The notes beneath the pieces are model-generated. The model saw nothing but the letters and a program-made list of their open reading frames with translations. It had not been told where the DNA came from and ran no database searches. From Paraescarpia echinospica (lineage: Eukaryota > Annelida > Polychaeta > Sabellida > Siboglinidae): a DNA stretch of 64,000 nt. Position numbers and translations under genes: made by a program. The DNA is taken from NCBI GenBank assembly GCA_020002185.1, contig CM034531.1, forward strand, positions 44,269,099 to 44,333,098, read 5' to 3'. Shown here one piece after another: positions 1 to 12,183 of this stretch. Position 1 is the first letter of the stretch. The number at the start of each line of letters is the position of its first letter.

Positions 1-536
1 TGACGAAGTGAAGACTCTGCAACCAAGAAGTACCTCTCCCTGGAAGGGCAGCAATCTTTCCTCAAGGGAGTCTTGTTTGTAACACCCTCCTCTGTGTCAG
101 TGTACTGGTCGACATGGTCATCGCTGTCACTGTTGCTGCTGTCACGACTAGTCGACTCATTGTCAGAGCAAACATACTCTGGATCTGCAGCAGATGTCAC
201 TTCCTCCCCGTTTTAGTCACTCGAGTCACTAATCGGACCAGTCAACAAACTGCACTGCACACTCGTTGACCTCACTGCTGATGTCACCTGCACAGCAACC
301 TGCTCTGATGCACAGACTGCTTGCACTCTTCTCGTGCGAGTTGATGGCCTGATGTCAACCTGAAAGCATTTGCTGCTCCTTTTTGGAGTGGAAGCTGTGA
401 CTGACTCAGGTGTGGAATCCTCTGTATCACAGGAATCCGTACGAGAGCTGTCATATTCAGTTGCTGTATCTTCAGATGACCCATTCTTGGTCGACGGTGG
501 ACTATCTCGAGCTGCTGCCAGAATGTCAGCAAATAA
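1..536 (-). pseudogene. THAP-family protein gene, downstream exon (continues past window start)
   Basis: Seen: a minus-strand open frame begins right after a polypyrimidine-AG acceptor (AG at 538-537) and reads LFADILAAARD, then a Ser/Thr/Asp/Glu-rich stretch. An in-frame TAA lies at 215-213. The same frame then stays open to base 1 (SAADPEYVCSDNES ... ERYFLVAESSLRQ), so the sequence is still coding-like beyond the stop. It joins in phase 0 to the THAP exon ending at 3,561. Known: many invertebrate THAP-type, often transposon-derived, proteins have an acidic linker followed by a [KR]Y-[IF]-V-x-ES-x-L motif and cysteine fingers; ERYFLVAESSLRQ resembles it. Inference: a gene or domesticated transposon ORF with one nonsense mutation. 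An unseen intron at the stop is possible but I see no clear donor. Confidence 0.5.
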
Positions 537-3500
537 CTGAAATAACAAATGACCCTTATAGAATTTGCAAAAAAATAAATTGTTGTAGGTTTCTGACAAA
601 AGCAAACAAAATCTTGTCTTTTACCATCTTGTCAGAAAGGAGTACATCCATTTGTCTAGTCATTTGCCCAGCTTCCAAGTGTGAACAGACTGCCTAGCTG
701 TGAAAAATACAAATTAATAAATTAATTTCAAGTTGCAAGGTATGTATTGTTTATTCTATGATAAAAACATCATAAATAATTGATATCACGCTTACAGAAT
801 CTACACAGAGACATAGTTACTTTTGTTATGTTACACTTTTATGCAAACAATTACCTGGAAAATGTGACAATATATTACTTGTGAACATTTTATTTTTGGT
901 TATAACTAGTCATCTATTAAATATACAATAGATAGGTTTGCAACTTGCATTGCATTTATTGTTATTGTTTCACAACAAATGACCATTTTCACACTTGGTA
1001 GCTGGGCAACAACCCACATCCAAATGTGAACATATTTATTATTTGATAAATTTACTTGATTTTTTTAATAACATTAAGTTAAAAATCAAATAAATTCATT
1101 AATGACATTTTGTAACATCATTAGTAGAATCCTTATCCATTGATATAGTTACTGTCATAACAATATGTGACTGCAGACATGAACAATCCTGCAATACTCA
1201 ATGTTATAGTCACTATAGGAAGCCTGCTCCAGGAGTGGTGTAATAATAATAATACCTATTAGTAACAATAAGTTGAACAAAGCACAATATAATAACAGAA
1301 ACAATGTAATAGTAACTGGCATATAATATATATACATGTTTATTAATATATGTTGCATCAAAATATAAATTTAATTATGCTTTCTGTATCCTATTGAACT
1401 AGTTTATCCAGGTTTTATGATTGCCAACATCCATCCCATGAATAATGTGGGAGCCGAATAATGGTCCTTGGTACATTTCTGAGCTTCTGTTTAAAAAAAC
1501 ATCATGACTTGTGCCAGTAATTAGCAATGCACCAAGCAGTAAGGTGTAATTACACTGATTGCAATCTATTAAATTGCAGTGACATTTCTTTTGTCTTCCA
1601 TTCATTCATGTTATACAGACATAAAATGAAAAATATGTTCTATCCGTAAACGTTGTTAGTAGATAATACAAGATACAATAGTTATATTTTTGTTCTAAAT
1701 ATTTATCTCGGTACATACTGTAGTTCCAATTCAAAATGTAATGATAATACCTTCAAATGTAATAGTATATATTGCATGATGTACATTGTCTTCGATATTC
1801 AACTGTAATAAAATGGAAACTAGGCAATAGCAATATATGACACTGTAATGTAATTCACCATAGGCCTGTGCACTGGAGTTATGAAAATACAAATCAATAA
1901 ATTACCATTGAAATATTAAAAATTCTATAGTAACAAATGTAACGGTACTTGTGTGTTACAATAGTGTGTGTTATGAAAGCTGCTCTCTACTGTAAGAATT
2001 CTATAGTAACAAATGTAACAGTACTTGTGTGTTACAATAGTGTGTGTTATGTAACAGTACTTGTGTGTTACAATAGTGTGTGTTATGAAAGCTGCATCTA
2101 CTGTAAGAATTATATAGTAACAAATGTAACAGTACTTGTGTGTTACAATAGTGTGTGTTATGAAAGCTGCATCTACTGTAAGAATTATATTTACTGAAAA
2201 CTACTTTTGAAAACTTAAACATAATATATTATTAACTCGATGAATACATACTGTAATCTACAGGGTGTTCAATGTGGTAACCATTCAATATTAATAATAA
2301 TTAATCACATCTACCTGCAAGGTTTACCAATTGCAATGGTGATCAGGGTGATGTTAGGCATGGGTTAATTGCATGGGTTAATTATAGTAATAATAAGTAT
2401 CCGACATGTCACATCCATGTTACCCAGTTCCTGCCATTTCCACCTAGCATGCTTTAATTACCAGTAGATCAGGTTCAGATAACTATTTTAACTGGAGGGA
2501 GAATGCAGTGGGCCAGCTGGAGGTGGCTGGTGTATTTGTTATTCATAGCTGGAAAGACCTACAAAGTGCAATGTCAACTGGTAATTAATTAGATTTGATC
2601 TTTGATCAGTTGACTAGGGCAAACACTACACTTAGTTCCTCAGTCAAGTGGAGGAGTCACAACAAAGGAGTCCAATTAGCTGGATTAGCAGACAGGTGCC
2701 AAACACTGTAATAAACTGTTTCTACAGAGGATACTGATGGGGGATAATTCTTCAGCAAGTCATTGATGACATAAGACTTTAGTGAGTCATGTGTCAGAGG
2801 AGGAGATTGCCAGCAACTGGTTCCAACTATGAGAGTGAGACAGACCACTTCCTAATTTTATAATTTTTGTTTTAAATATCTAACTTATGCATGGTACTTT
2901 ATGTGTACATACATTTGATGTTGATCAAAATGCATGGCACTTTCATAAAGTCCCAAGTATTGTCATTTAAAAAACAACAAATGTTATGTATGAAAAATAA
3001 TAATTAATTTATGCAAATTCAATGTTAAATACATTTGAAAATATAATTATTCTTCCATCTGCAAATTCACATTGCAATGTTCTACATCCAAGTATTGCTT
3101 CTTACGGTTTAAAAAACTTATTATAAAAGACTAACCTGACTCGGCAACGAGTATAATTAAAATAATTATTTATTATTTGCATGTAAAAGTAAATAGATTA
3201 ATTAAATGCATAACTAACAAATTAGCATCAATTAATTTGCTGACGTTTTTGTTTTATTGCCTTACATTCCTGTAACCATGATAATGATAAAAACAGTCAC
3301 CTGAATCGATTTGATTACACTATCAAATTTTCCACAAAACTGAGTATATGTAGATTTATTATAGTAGTATCGTGCATAACTACAACATTTAGAATATAAG
3401 ATACTTAGGAAGAGTTCCGTGATATGATTGGAACCAATGGGATACAATGACAATAAGTTGAATAACTTATTTTGACACTTGACACACACGAGACCGTCCA

Positions 3501-3560
3501 GTCCAGGCATTATACTAGACCTACAGAATAATAATAGTAGATATAACATGTAAGAATTAC
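537..3560 (-). other. Intron of the THAP-family gene
   Basis: AT-rich sequence between a donor (AAG|GTAATT, intron side 3,560) and an acceptor (TTATTTCAG at 545-537), both phase 0 on the minus strand. Apart from a minisatellite at about 1,921-2,194 I see no coding sequence or recognisable element. Short frames here are scattered and AT-driven. Confidence 0.45.
1921..2194. repeat. Minisatellite, ~75-bp unit with a 38-bp sub-repeat
   Basis: Units containing TAACAGTACTTGTGTGTTAC and GTGTGTGTTATGAAAGCTGC recur about three times at ~75 bp. An extra 38-bp partial unit sits in the middle. Unit 1 differs from the others by a few bases (ACGGTACTT, GCTCTCTAC). Open frames on both strands here are artefacts of the repeat. 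Confidence 0.85.
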
Positions 3561-4050
3561 CTTGATTCGTTGCCGCTTTCGGTAAGCAGACCTCGTAAAT
3601 TCACCACTCGTCGAAGGAACCTGGTACCCCAAAGAAGCCATGGGTGTAGTTGCTGAGCCGGCTGTAGTGACAGCGGCAGCGGAGCCTGCAGCGGCGACTG
3701 CGGCACTGGAACAACGCTTGCGAGACCCGCTTGCCTTCGACTCGGGCAAAGCGGCCGTCGATCCTGCCCGTGCCGACGCCTGTCTTCTGCGGATTGACGG
3801 CATCAATGCAGCTTCTACTGCCGGGAATATTGTTGGGACTGCATCGCTTTTCAACGATATTCGAGCACCAGGATATCCAAGGGTTGCCAACATCTCCGGA
3901 TCGCGATCAAAACAGCTTTTCTCAAAATGAGCGGAGCAAAGCCGGCTGTGTTTCTTCAATAAAACTGGATCCGTAGGGAACCGAAAAAAATGGTGTGTTG
4001 CTGTATGTTTAGAAGAGTGCATTACAACCGAATGCCGCACAATGAACCAT
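3561..4050 (-). pseudogene. THAP-domain exon with frameshift and internal deletion
   Basis: THAP is a C2CH zinc-finger DNA-binding domain. Seen on the minus strand: ATG at 4,050-4,048 starts MVHCAAFGCN (the first two Cys). This frame stops after 13 codons. The next frame carries HFFRFPTDPVLLKK, then HSRLCSAHF (the C-x2-H pair), then LKSDAVPTIF, the conserved AVPTIF end of THAP. Between LLKK and HSRLC the usual stretch with the invariant Trp and Pro is missing, about 15 codons. An Ala/Ser-rich linker, GC-rich against its surroundings, leads to RKRQRIK and a clear splice donor at 3,560. Known: Cys, Cys, Trp, Cys, His and AVPTIF define THAP. Inference: a non-functional or domesticated THAP/P-element-like gene. 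Confident on family, less on status. Confidence 0.7.
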
Positions 4051-5169
4051 GATGATATTCGCATTACACAGCCACCTCTGCTGTCATATTGCTGAGAATG
4101 AACGTAAACAAGCGGTCGCTGTATCGGCAGAGTCAACTCTGACGTCACATCTCGGCATCCCGAAAAGCGCGCCAAAAATATGCATATTCAAAAATGTCCG
4201 GATGTACAGCATAAAATGTGGAATTTTTAATTCTTCGATTTTTGGGGATTTTTTTGGCTTGGTGGACATGGAAATATATAGCAGGATCTAATTTAATATG
4301 AATTCAAGTAATAGATGTTTTTATTCCCTTTAATGAACGGCTCTGTTCACTTATACTATTCAAAGCCACCATGACCCATTTGCGAGTAAAACTCATGGGA
4401 GGTTGGTGTCATTTTGCGAAGCATGGATTCCTCGTTGAGTAAGTTATAAGTACTTCACTTAAGGCAAGTTTAGCTGCCTGAAGTGAAAACCATCTCGCAG
4501 ATGATTTTTTGAATATAATTATAATTAGTTTTATTATTTTTATGCACATCTGCTATCAGCTGCATATACATTATAATTATTTGGTGATTTACACATTGCA
4601 GAGAACAATTTGAGAAAGTTTTTATTGAAATCAGTCAACTACAGGGGTACCTGATATATGTTAACCTCTGAAATATGATTAATTTTTTAGTCATAAATTG
4701 TCCTGAATTCGTTTAAAACTGTCATTGCTTGAAAAACTACTGGAGTGAGGAGGCTGAAATGTTGTATTTTTGTTTATTTTCCCAAAGGTTTTCACCAAAT
4801 TGATTCATTCAAGAAATGAAGGGATGAGTGCAACACCTACCGGTATTGGTTGCATTCACATGGAATGACAATGGCCAACGGCGAAGTTGAGGTGGGTCTG
4901 TGTTCTATGCAAGTGCCAAATATAGTATTTCTATTATGATGCCTGTCAAATAAAATTGTAGGAAAGTCTGCTAACTCAAATTTTTGCACATCCAATACGA
5001 ACTCGGACTCTGTCCATCTATTCTAGAAAAAAAAAATTATAATAGTAATGGTAGTGCACATACATTTTAATTGATCATAGTAACAGAAGTAACCAACATT
5101 TAAAAAGTTATTATAATGGGTATATGCCCAGAGCCCTGGGGTGGGGTTGGGCCTCTAATGCAGGAGGCC
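4051..5169. other. Non-coding stretch with a small hairpin
   Basis: No supported gene. At 4,454-4,487 there is a 13-bp inverted repeat (TTCACTTAAGGCA / TGCCTGAAGTGAA, one mismatch, 8-nt loop). A 27-bp segment containing TTATAATGGGTATATGCCCA at 5,104-5,130 recurs at about 6,078-6,105, just after the second copy of the downstream direct repeat. Confidence 0.5.
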
Positions 5170-5410
5170 GGGTGGGGAAAAATGACCACCCACCTTTGCT
5201 AATCTGATTTGTCATTTAATAATTGTTTGTAGTACCTCGATGATAGTATCAGTTGTTTAGCGCTTAAGCTTTATCTCATCGAGTGATGTATTTGGTTTGT
5301 TCCTGTTGGTTACAATTATTAAATGACCGTTACCAACTACATTAATTCTTGTTCAATTATTATAGCAAACAAGCTCAGGGTTCTGCCAGTAAGCATCAGC
5401 AGGGTATAAA
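5170..5410. repeat. 241-bp direct repeat, copy 1, with internal hairpin
   Basis: Near-identical to 5,840-6,080 (I count two differences), offset 670 bp. It contains a perfect 16-bp inverted pair GTCATTTAATAATTGT (5,211-5,226) / ACAATTATTAAATGAC (5,312-5,327). Inside this lies a nested CTCGATGA / TCATCGAG pair, giving a ~117-nt two-level fold-back. Confidence 0.9.
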
Positions 5411-5839
5411 TGAATATTTTTACATATGTCAAAATAGTATTTATGCAATGTGATGCGGATAATCCGTCAACGATTCGTTGTCACGATAATCTACCAATGT
5501 TCCGAGTTACGTAAGCACCCAGGATCAAAACGAGGCTGGGTGTGGACTGCCCCTTTGTGTTGGAATCTGATAGCAGCGAATGTCTTCGCCGTTTCAACAC
5601 AAAGGAAGATTTACTTCAACCCACCATCCTCCCCTTACTACCACCATGATACTTTGTTGCATGATACCTAATTATATTTAATTTCTTTGGCAGCAGGTTT
5701 TGATGAACCTGCTGCACTTGTATGTGCCTATGTTTTCCTTGTACGTGTTACCATAACGTTGGAGATAGTTGTGTTTAGCACGTCCAATTGTCTATTGTAC
5801 CTGTGCTGAATATGTATATACACATTATTGTTTGATATT
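5411..5839. other. Spacer between the two 241-bp repeats
   Basis: About 430 bp of unique sequence. A 73-codon plus frame (5,450-5,671) matches nothing I recognise. I see no primer-binding or polypurine tract that would make this a miniature LTR element. Confidence 0.4.
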
Positions 5840-6080
5840 GGGTGGGGAAAAATTACCACCCACCTTTGCTAATCTGATTTGTCATTTAATAATTGTTTGT
5901 AGTACCTCGATGATAGTATCAGTTGTTTAGCGCTTAAGCTTTATCTCATCGAGTGATGTATTTGGTTTGTTCCTGTTGGTTACAATTATTAAATGACTGT
6001 TACCAACTACATTAATTCTTGTTCAATTATTATAGCAAACAAGCTCAGGGTTCTGCCAGTAAGCATCAGCAGGGTATAAA
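5840..6080. repeat. 241-bp direct repeat, copy 2
   Basis: Same sequence and orientation as 5,170-5,410. The 16-bp inverted arms lie at 5,881-5,896 and 5,982-5,997. Directly after its end the TTATAATGGGTATATGCCCA segment found upstream of copy 1 recurs. Confidence 0.9.
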
Positions 6081-6540
6081 AGTTATTATAATGGGTATAT
6101 GCCCAAACTATGGTGAAATATATGAATATTTTTGTTTTACCTGACAGAGTTACTTTTTTCAGTCAAACCAATAAAACCATGCACAAATTTGTTATTAAAA
6201 TATTGTCCTTTGAACAAATACAGGACAAATAACATAGGTAGGTCTCATTATGTGAAATTATTTCTTATATATGTATATCAATAACTTCACCCAGGCCCTT
6301 AGCCAGAAAATATTTTTCCCAGTCTTGTGTTAATTAAAAGTATTCCTTTTAGCACGTGAACAGCTTGCATGGAAGCCACGTCAATCAAGCCATTATTGGC
6401 CAGTTTAGTTTTTTTAATGACAAGCCAGTGTCATTTGAGCCATTTATTTAATTAATGCTCATCCATTCGATTTGTTCCACTACCAGTTGTACCAATGATA
6501 GTAATTAATGTGGGCCCCCTCAACTTGGAACTATAGTATA
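6081..6540. other. Non-coding, nothing recognised
   Basis: AT-rich unique sequence between the direct repeat and a LINE tail. No open frame or repeat stands out. Confidence 0.4.
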
Positions 6541-6655
6541 TTGTAGATAAAAGGGTTGGACTCTCGATAAGCCAAAGGGCTTCCTTGTCCACCTGCCATC
6601 TAGAGTTAATTCTCTGGATGGCAATCTTGTTAAACCTTGTTAAATCTTGTCTTGC
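6541..6655 (+). mobile_element. 3' end of a CR1-like LINE (5'-truncated copy)
   Basis: Matches, in the opposite orientation, the 3' untranslated end of the CR1-like LINE at 28,382-30,485. Both share GGGTTGGACTCTCGATAAGC, CCACCTGCCATCTAGAG and a terminal repeat built on ATCTTGTTAA. CR1-type elements commonly end in a short tandem repeat and insert as 5'-truncated copies, as seen here. Confidence 0.8.
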
Positions 6656-8819
6656 CCAGTCACCTGCCAGTCTCGAAGACAGGCAGACAGGTATCTGGCT
6701 AAGCCACTGATTTCACCACAGATTCAACAGGATAGTCTTCCAGCTACAAAAGAAATCTCCAATTAAGTCATTCTGGACAATAGGCCTGGAAGGTATATCT
6801 TTACATTATCTTGTACATGCAAGTGTGCACATGCACAATGTCACACTGACACACACCCATGTATGTAGGTGCACACACATCTGCAGGTGGCATGATAGCT
6901 CACTACTGTAATGTGTAGAAATATCACGGAGCTACATTATTTTGTGGCATACGTATGTCACAACATATGCCATTTAAACTAAATTCTATGTGTGACACTC
7001 AAAGCAAAACTGGCGCTAAGTACTAGTAAAGAGATTTCAACTGCTGAGGCCAAGCAGAAAAGTAGGCCAAAGATTTGATGAAACGAAAGAGTTATTATTA
7101 GGATGTCTTATAAATAAGTGCAGCACCATGACCTGTCAATCATGCTCAGGTAACCTAGGTGTTCCAGCCGAAACACCAACAGCTACACAGGTGATCGTGT
7201 GACAACTACGTTTAACCTCATTTTTGTGTCATGTAATAAGTTTATCAGCAGCTACTTTACTTGGTGGTCAAAGATTGATGTGAAACGACTATCATTATGT
7301 TGACAATGACAGATATAACTTAGTGCTGTTTGAAGCTGAACAAGACAAGTGAGTTATAAAGGTGCCTATCCAGTTCAAATGAACTTACTCACCTTCAGTT
7401 GTGCGGCCATTAGAAGGTCAGATCCTCAAATAACAGAACCGCGTTTTGAGTACTGTCACTTTGAAACTAAACCTTGGAAAAGTTTGTTCACTCCGATGTA
7501 GAAATGAACTTGCTACTGACAGTGGAATATGAACGAATTGAGATATGCCAAGTTATTGCTCCATTTTACTCAGCTGTATGACTGACTACCTGGCAATAGA
7601 CAGTGGTGAATATTGAATTTGTACAAATAGTCTTCGCGCAGTAATTGCAGAATGCTTCCTAGTGAAGTCGAGATGGTGTTCAAATGAACATGTCTGTCAG
7701 GAGTTGAAGGGTAAAGTGCTTTAATGCCTTTGAGCAGTCATAAGGATTGGATACCGTGCAATATAAGAACTTACTTTAATAAAATTGGCAAGACACATCA
7801 GACTTTATTTTAATATATGAGCTGTTAGAAAATGTATAATTTTCTTGTAGCATCATTTAACACTAAAATAGATGATGAAATAAAATAATTTTGTAAAGGT
7901 ATTTCATTGCTAAGGGTACTTGTATTAGAGACCCTTTGTATGAACATTTTTGAAATTGTGTGGTCAAACTTAGTTTCATGCTTAGCAAATTAACAACTGA
8001 CAATATTTACATGTAGCACTACAGGTGTATGCTGATTGTATTAGTAAATTATACGTTTTTTATATAAGCAAAAGTCAGCTTACACAAATGCATAGTGCTA
8101 AGTAACTGCATAGTAGTCAACATGAAACTGGCCCAACATGAAACTGGAGGTTAAGAATAGATCATATTAAAATTTATTTAACTGTTAAATGGGTATAAAT
8201 CTGTTTGATACAGGAAATATTTCCCCAATTAAGAAATCATAATTTATTGGTCTGTATCCAATCTAATATATTAATATATTACCTAAAGTCTACTCGTAGA
8301 AGTAATTTCAAAACATGTACCATACATATCTTTGTTCGCCTGTAACTTCCTCTAGGAACTTTCTTAAACCAAATATTAATTCATTATGCTCAGATTATCC
8401 ATGAAATATGTACAATCAGTGAAGTTCAAACAGCCGTATAAATCCTAATTATTCTGCAACCCGTCTCAAATATGAACTCAAGTCTACACACAAAATGTAC
8501 CTACATTATACCTCACAGACACCCCATACTTGTACATGAATACTGGACATACAGAGACAGCCTGCTCCAGATGTGAGGGGTTTGCATGTCCTATACCCAT
8601 CATGTCACTAAAAAGATAAATGATTTCAGGATTCGTACTGATACTTGAAATCCTAGAAAAACCTTGAATTATACCAATCTCAGTTGATAAACTAGCATTC
8701 TAGCTTGCAACCTTGATAAACTAGCATTCTAGCTTGCAAACTTGATTAGGCAATAATAGGTGATAAGGCGAGACCATATAAAAACACTCCATCTTATTTC
8801 AGAAGTTGATTGACGGGTG
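6656..8819. other. Non-coding stretch with one short tandem duplication
   Basis: No gene supported on either strand; stop codons are dense in all frames. A 29-bp unit, TTGATAAACTAGCATTCTAG plus CTTGCAA and two bases, is duplicated head-to-tail at 8,684-8,741. Confidence 0.5.
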
Positions 8820-9240
8820 TGCAGGGATATATTGTTAGATTGCTTTTATATTGGTATTCAAATTAAACTATGTGTATAAGATGGTCAGGCAATTTGTCTG
8901 AACATGTTGGTGTGACAAATGGAGTGAGGCAAAGAGGTGTACTCTCAGCATACCTTTTTAATGTATATATGGATGATCTAACCATAGCATATTAAACAAA
9001 TATGTTACAGAGTGTATTATAGGTATTGTAAAAAATTAATTATCTAATCTTATGTATGCTGATGACTTGGCAATCCTCTCTCCATCTGAATCGGGGTTAT
9101 CTGAACTGATGCAGGTCTGTGGATCTTATGGGATGAGTCATGATATTAAATATATGGTGACAAAAAATTAGTTAGTATATATAAAAGCAAATACATGAAA
9201 ATGTTGTGTCCTTCAATGATGGGAATAACAGATCTCTCGT
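8820..9240 (+). pseudogene. LINE reverse transcriptase fragment
   Basis: Plus-strand translation with frameshifts and stops gives CIRWSGNLSEHVGVTNGVRQ followed by RGVLSAYLFNVYMDDLT, then LMYADDLAILSPSESGLSEL. These are reverse transcriptase blocks: the GVRQGxVLSPxLFNVYMDDL region and the YADD catalytic loop. No upstream endonuclease or downstream C-terminus is recognisable, so this is a dead internal fragment of a non-LTR retrotransposon. Clade not assigned. Confidence 0.75.
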
Positions 9241-9534
9241 GGGAAGGATAATGCCAAACTATCAAAAAAAAAAAAACTTGTTAGAACAGAGGAACTAGTG
9301 GTTGAATTTTTTTTAAGATTTATTATAAAAATGGAAGGATTCCAAGTCTGTATGCAGCAGGTTTCGGTGAAGTATGGCATTGTTTTTGGGCCGAAGTAAT
9401 GCTGGCAGTTGTTTAATGGAGGACTTGGGAAGGACCACTACCATGTTGTCTGTGCTGCAGTGAAAGGCAATGTCAGTGTAGCTACCCAGAGAGATGCACA
9501 ACTCTCCATTTGAAAATTCTCAATGGACATGTTT
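9241..9534. other. Non-coding, nothing recognised
   Basis: Includes a 12-bp poly-A run near 9,266. No coding signal seen. Confidence 0.35.
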
Positions 9535-9714
9535 TAAGATATTTTGGTGATATATTGCCAAATGAAAGGCAAAAAAGTTATATAAATTGTTGGTACTGTT
9601 GAAACAATGAGATATTCATGTTTATTACGATATCCAAATGATGCATACAAAATTCCATTGTTTTTCATGATTATTCAGCAACGAAATTGACACTGTATGC
9701 CTGTCTGGAATATA
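9535..9714 (+). repeat. Left half of a ~500-bp dispersed repeat, split by a DNA transposon
   Basis: Aligns by eye with about 18,325-18,500 (TTGGTACTGTTGAAACAATG against TTGGTACTATTGAAGCAATG, and the shared TGTATG-CTG-TGGAATATA region). The match breaks exactly at TATA (9,711-9,714), where the transposon starts, and resumes at TATA (14,108-14,111). Confidence 0.8.
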
Positions 9715-9739
9715 TTGTCGATTCTCACGAAAGGTCGGC
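9715..9739 (+). repeat. Left terminal inverted repeat
   Basis: Begins TTGTCGATTCTCACGAAAGG and continues TCGGC. Its reverse complement is at 14,083-14,107 with two mismatches. Preceded by TATA. Confidence 0.88.
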
Positions 9740-9877
9740 ACATGGTTGAATAAGTGACTTCAATGTATCTCTTCCAACGTTTGTCACAAGAAAATATACA
9801 TATCGAACATTAGAAAAAACAAAATGGGACATCTTAATAGCTATGCCTGTGGCCACAGTAGCACGTCAGATTTGTAT

Positions 9878-10934
9878 GTATCCATACAAATGCACGCAGG
9901 TTTGCGTGAGATAACACTGACGTGTCGTGTAACTTATTCTATATCATATATTGTTTTGGTTGATAAATATGCCCGATATATTAAAGCACGAGAGGCATTC
10001 AAGGTTTTTGGCCTAACTTGCTGTGTTTGTTGTATTTGTCACACTTACAAAGTTGTTACATTTTCTTTTTTCACATGATAGCACGTCAATAAGTGGAGTT
10101 TAAAAGAAGAAGCCGTCATTAACTAAATATTGAGCTCATGTTTTAGCTGAGATGTTGTATATCCCAGTGGCACACTGCTACAATTTACTAATGACTGACT
10201 GTGTGTGTTATCTCACTAGATAGACGTATGTTGTATGGATACTCAACATCTGCTTTGGTTGAATCAACGTCATAGTTAAGAACAGGGCCTGATTAACAAC
10301 ACTTTCTATGAACATTTGGTATAGATAATTTATAGTTAATTACTCATTTCTGTATAATAAACATCATATATCATTTTAAAACAACTATTTATTTTGTTTG
10401 TCAGTTGACAGTTACAAAGACAGTACATGTTACTGCCCAGTGTTACATCATTGTTAACGCAAACCCATTTAATGTAAACCATACATCAATCTTTGACTTG
10501 GCACACCAAATATCATCATACGTACCGAAACAAAAAACATAAACAAGTTGCGAAAATGCCTAAATACGTCTAAGAATAGTGCATGTTGTATGGATACTAT
10601 GGTTTTGTATGGATACTGTAAACCCGCACACTGGATACCCAACGTTCTACTGCATCAATATTCGTATAACTAGCTTAACCCATAACGAAATCAATGTAAA
10701 CATATCAAGGCTTCATAGTGAGCATACACATCAGTATTACTCTTTACGCTTATACCAAACTTGAATTATTCAAGGTCACATAGATCTCACAGCAGCGACT
10801 CCTTATCAAACAAGTATTTGTGCGTAATAAACAAATAGCACCACTAATTTAACATAATGCAATTGAAAACATTGTGCAAGCGGCTGTATTAATGGATTAG
10901 TTTGTTGTATGGATACACAATGTTGTATGAATAC
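9878..10934. repeat. Left subterminal array of TTGTATGGATAC
   Basis: Plus-oriented copies at 10,231-10,242, 10,586-10,597, 10,605-10,616 and 10,905-10,916, plus a one-mismatch copy at 10,923-10,934. The outermost copy (9,878-9,889) is in the opposite orientation. Short subterminal repeats of this kind are typical transposase-binding sites in several DNA transposon groups. The rest of 9,740-11,191 is non-coding. Confidence 0.85.
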
Positions 10935-11191
10935 CATGTCACCCTACTGAAGCTAATGTATGGGCTATTCTCACCAGCAAACTTGCCTAGAGCACATAGA
11001 ACATGATCAACATATTACTAAGCATATCAGTACATTTAAAACCAACAATTACACAGTAATTAATAAGTAACACAAACTAGTAATGGAAGATTACACTTTG
11101 GAATTAGCAATTGCTGTTGTACAGTTCATCAATTATATGATGTCACCAAAACATGAATGCCTAAGAAACAATCGACATCATCGATGAAGCA

Positions 11192-12183
11192 CTATACTAC
11201 ACTGAAACATTCAAATGCACGTTCAACCTTTGCCCGATCAGATGGGGAAATGTCCATGAATGTCTTGTTGACATACTCTGGTTCAGACACTTTACAGAGG
11301 ATGTCCTCCTTGCCAATGTACATCTCGTTGGTCTTCCCCCGGCGCCACTTGCTACGTGTTGGAGTAAGACTGGTGATGAAGAATTCGTCATCCTCTTTCT
11401 TAATGACCTTGGACACATACCATTTCTTGCGGTACACAATGGCTATGTAGTCCCCGGGTGATGGCATGATGAGGGGGACTTCGTCATCACCATTCTCGTG
11501 GTCATCACAGGATAGTGACTCAGCGGGTGTGTCGTCATTGTTTGCTGTTGTTGCCTGATGACCAGTTGCAGTGACGGACACCTTTGTCTGTATCCATCCT
11601 GGACACGTAGCGGAGAACTGGTCATCTTTAAAACAGCAATCCTTGAAGCAAGATGTCTCCCTCATCCATAACTGACGACCAATAACGACCATCGCGTGTG
11701 CCGACATGTGCCCATCTACTGGTGTTATTTTGCATGAGCCGATGATGTCACAACACTCTGTGACATGCGCTGACGTCACACGGATGAATTCCATTTTGCA
11801 TTCAGCCATCCGAAAGTAATTACAGAAGGAATCTGCTTCCGATATTACGGCACCTTTCTTCACTGCGTTTTCTGCCATCTTTTTACGGCACCGCCGACGC
11901 CATCACAGGGTCCTTTTCCGTGGCCCGCCTCCAGCAACTGATCTCGCTTCTCTTGGGTCTGTTTAAGCTTACATTTGAGGCTGCGTACAATACTTGGTAC
12001 ACCAACGACCAGTCGTTGGCTTGGATTGACTTGTTGTCTTCGACGCCTGGGACTGAGGGCAATGTTTGTTGCAGGGATGTTGGCCAGGCGGTGTGACGCT
12101 CTCTGTTTGTTGTATATTTGACTCCAGCTTCGCCTGTCTAAGCCTGCCTCCTTTGACATCTCTGACACTGTCTTTTTGTATTT
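11192..12183 (-). pseudogene. Transposon gene, exon 2: coiled coil and HGKGPCDGVGG region, one frameshift
   Basis: Seen: an acceptor (TTTTTTCACAG) precedes KYKKTVSEMSKEAGLDRRSW, then RRRRQQVNPS, a likely coiled coil (SIVRSLKCKLKQTQEKRDQL) and GHGKGPCDGVGGAVKR. One base is missing in the A-run near 11,876. The next frame continues MAENAVKKGAVISEADSFCN and runs 228 codons, with a Cys/His-containing middle and an acidic linker, to KVERAFECFSVV at 11,192. Known, from memory: GKGxCDGxGGxxKR recurs in unclassified invertebrate transposon-associated proteins that begin with an Arg/Lys-rich region like that of exon 1. Inference: the central catalytic part expected before GHGKG is missing, so this is an internally deleted, frameshifted copy. 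It sits between the inverted subterminal arrays. Confidence 0.65.

Noticed and set aside
1949..2222. Open frames on both strands with repeated Cys/Tyr/Val
   Set aside because: Products of the ~75-bp minisatellite.
3640..3976. Two overlapping GC-rich plus frames (81 and 96 codons)
   Set aside because: Shadows of the Ala/Ser-rich THAP linker on the minus strand.
5170..6080. Miniature LTR retrotransposon (TRIM)
   Set aside because: Repeats do not start TG or end CA, and no primer-binding or polypurine tract is seen next to them.
5104..6105. CRISPR array or tRNA-like element
   Set aside because: Only two long copies with a 430-bp spacer, in a eukaryotic context; the hairpin has no tRNA features.
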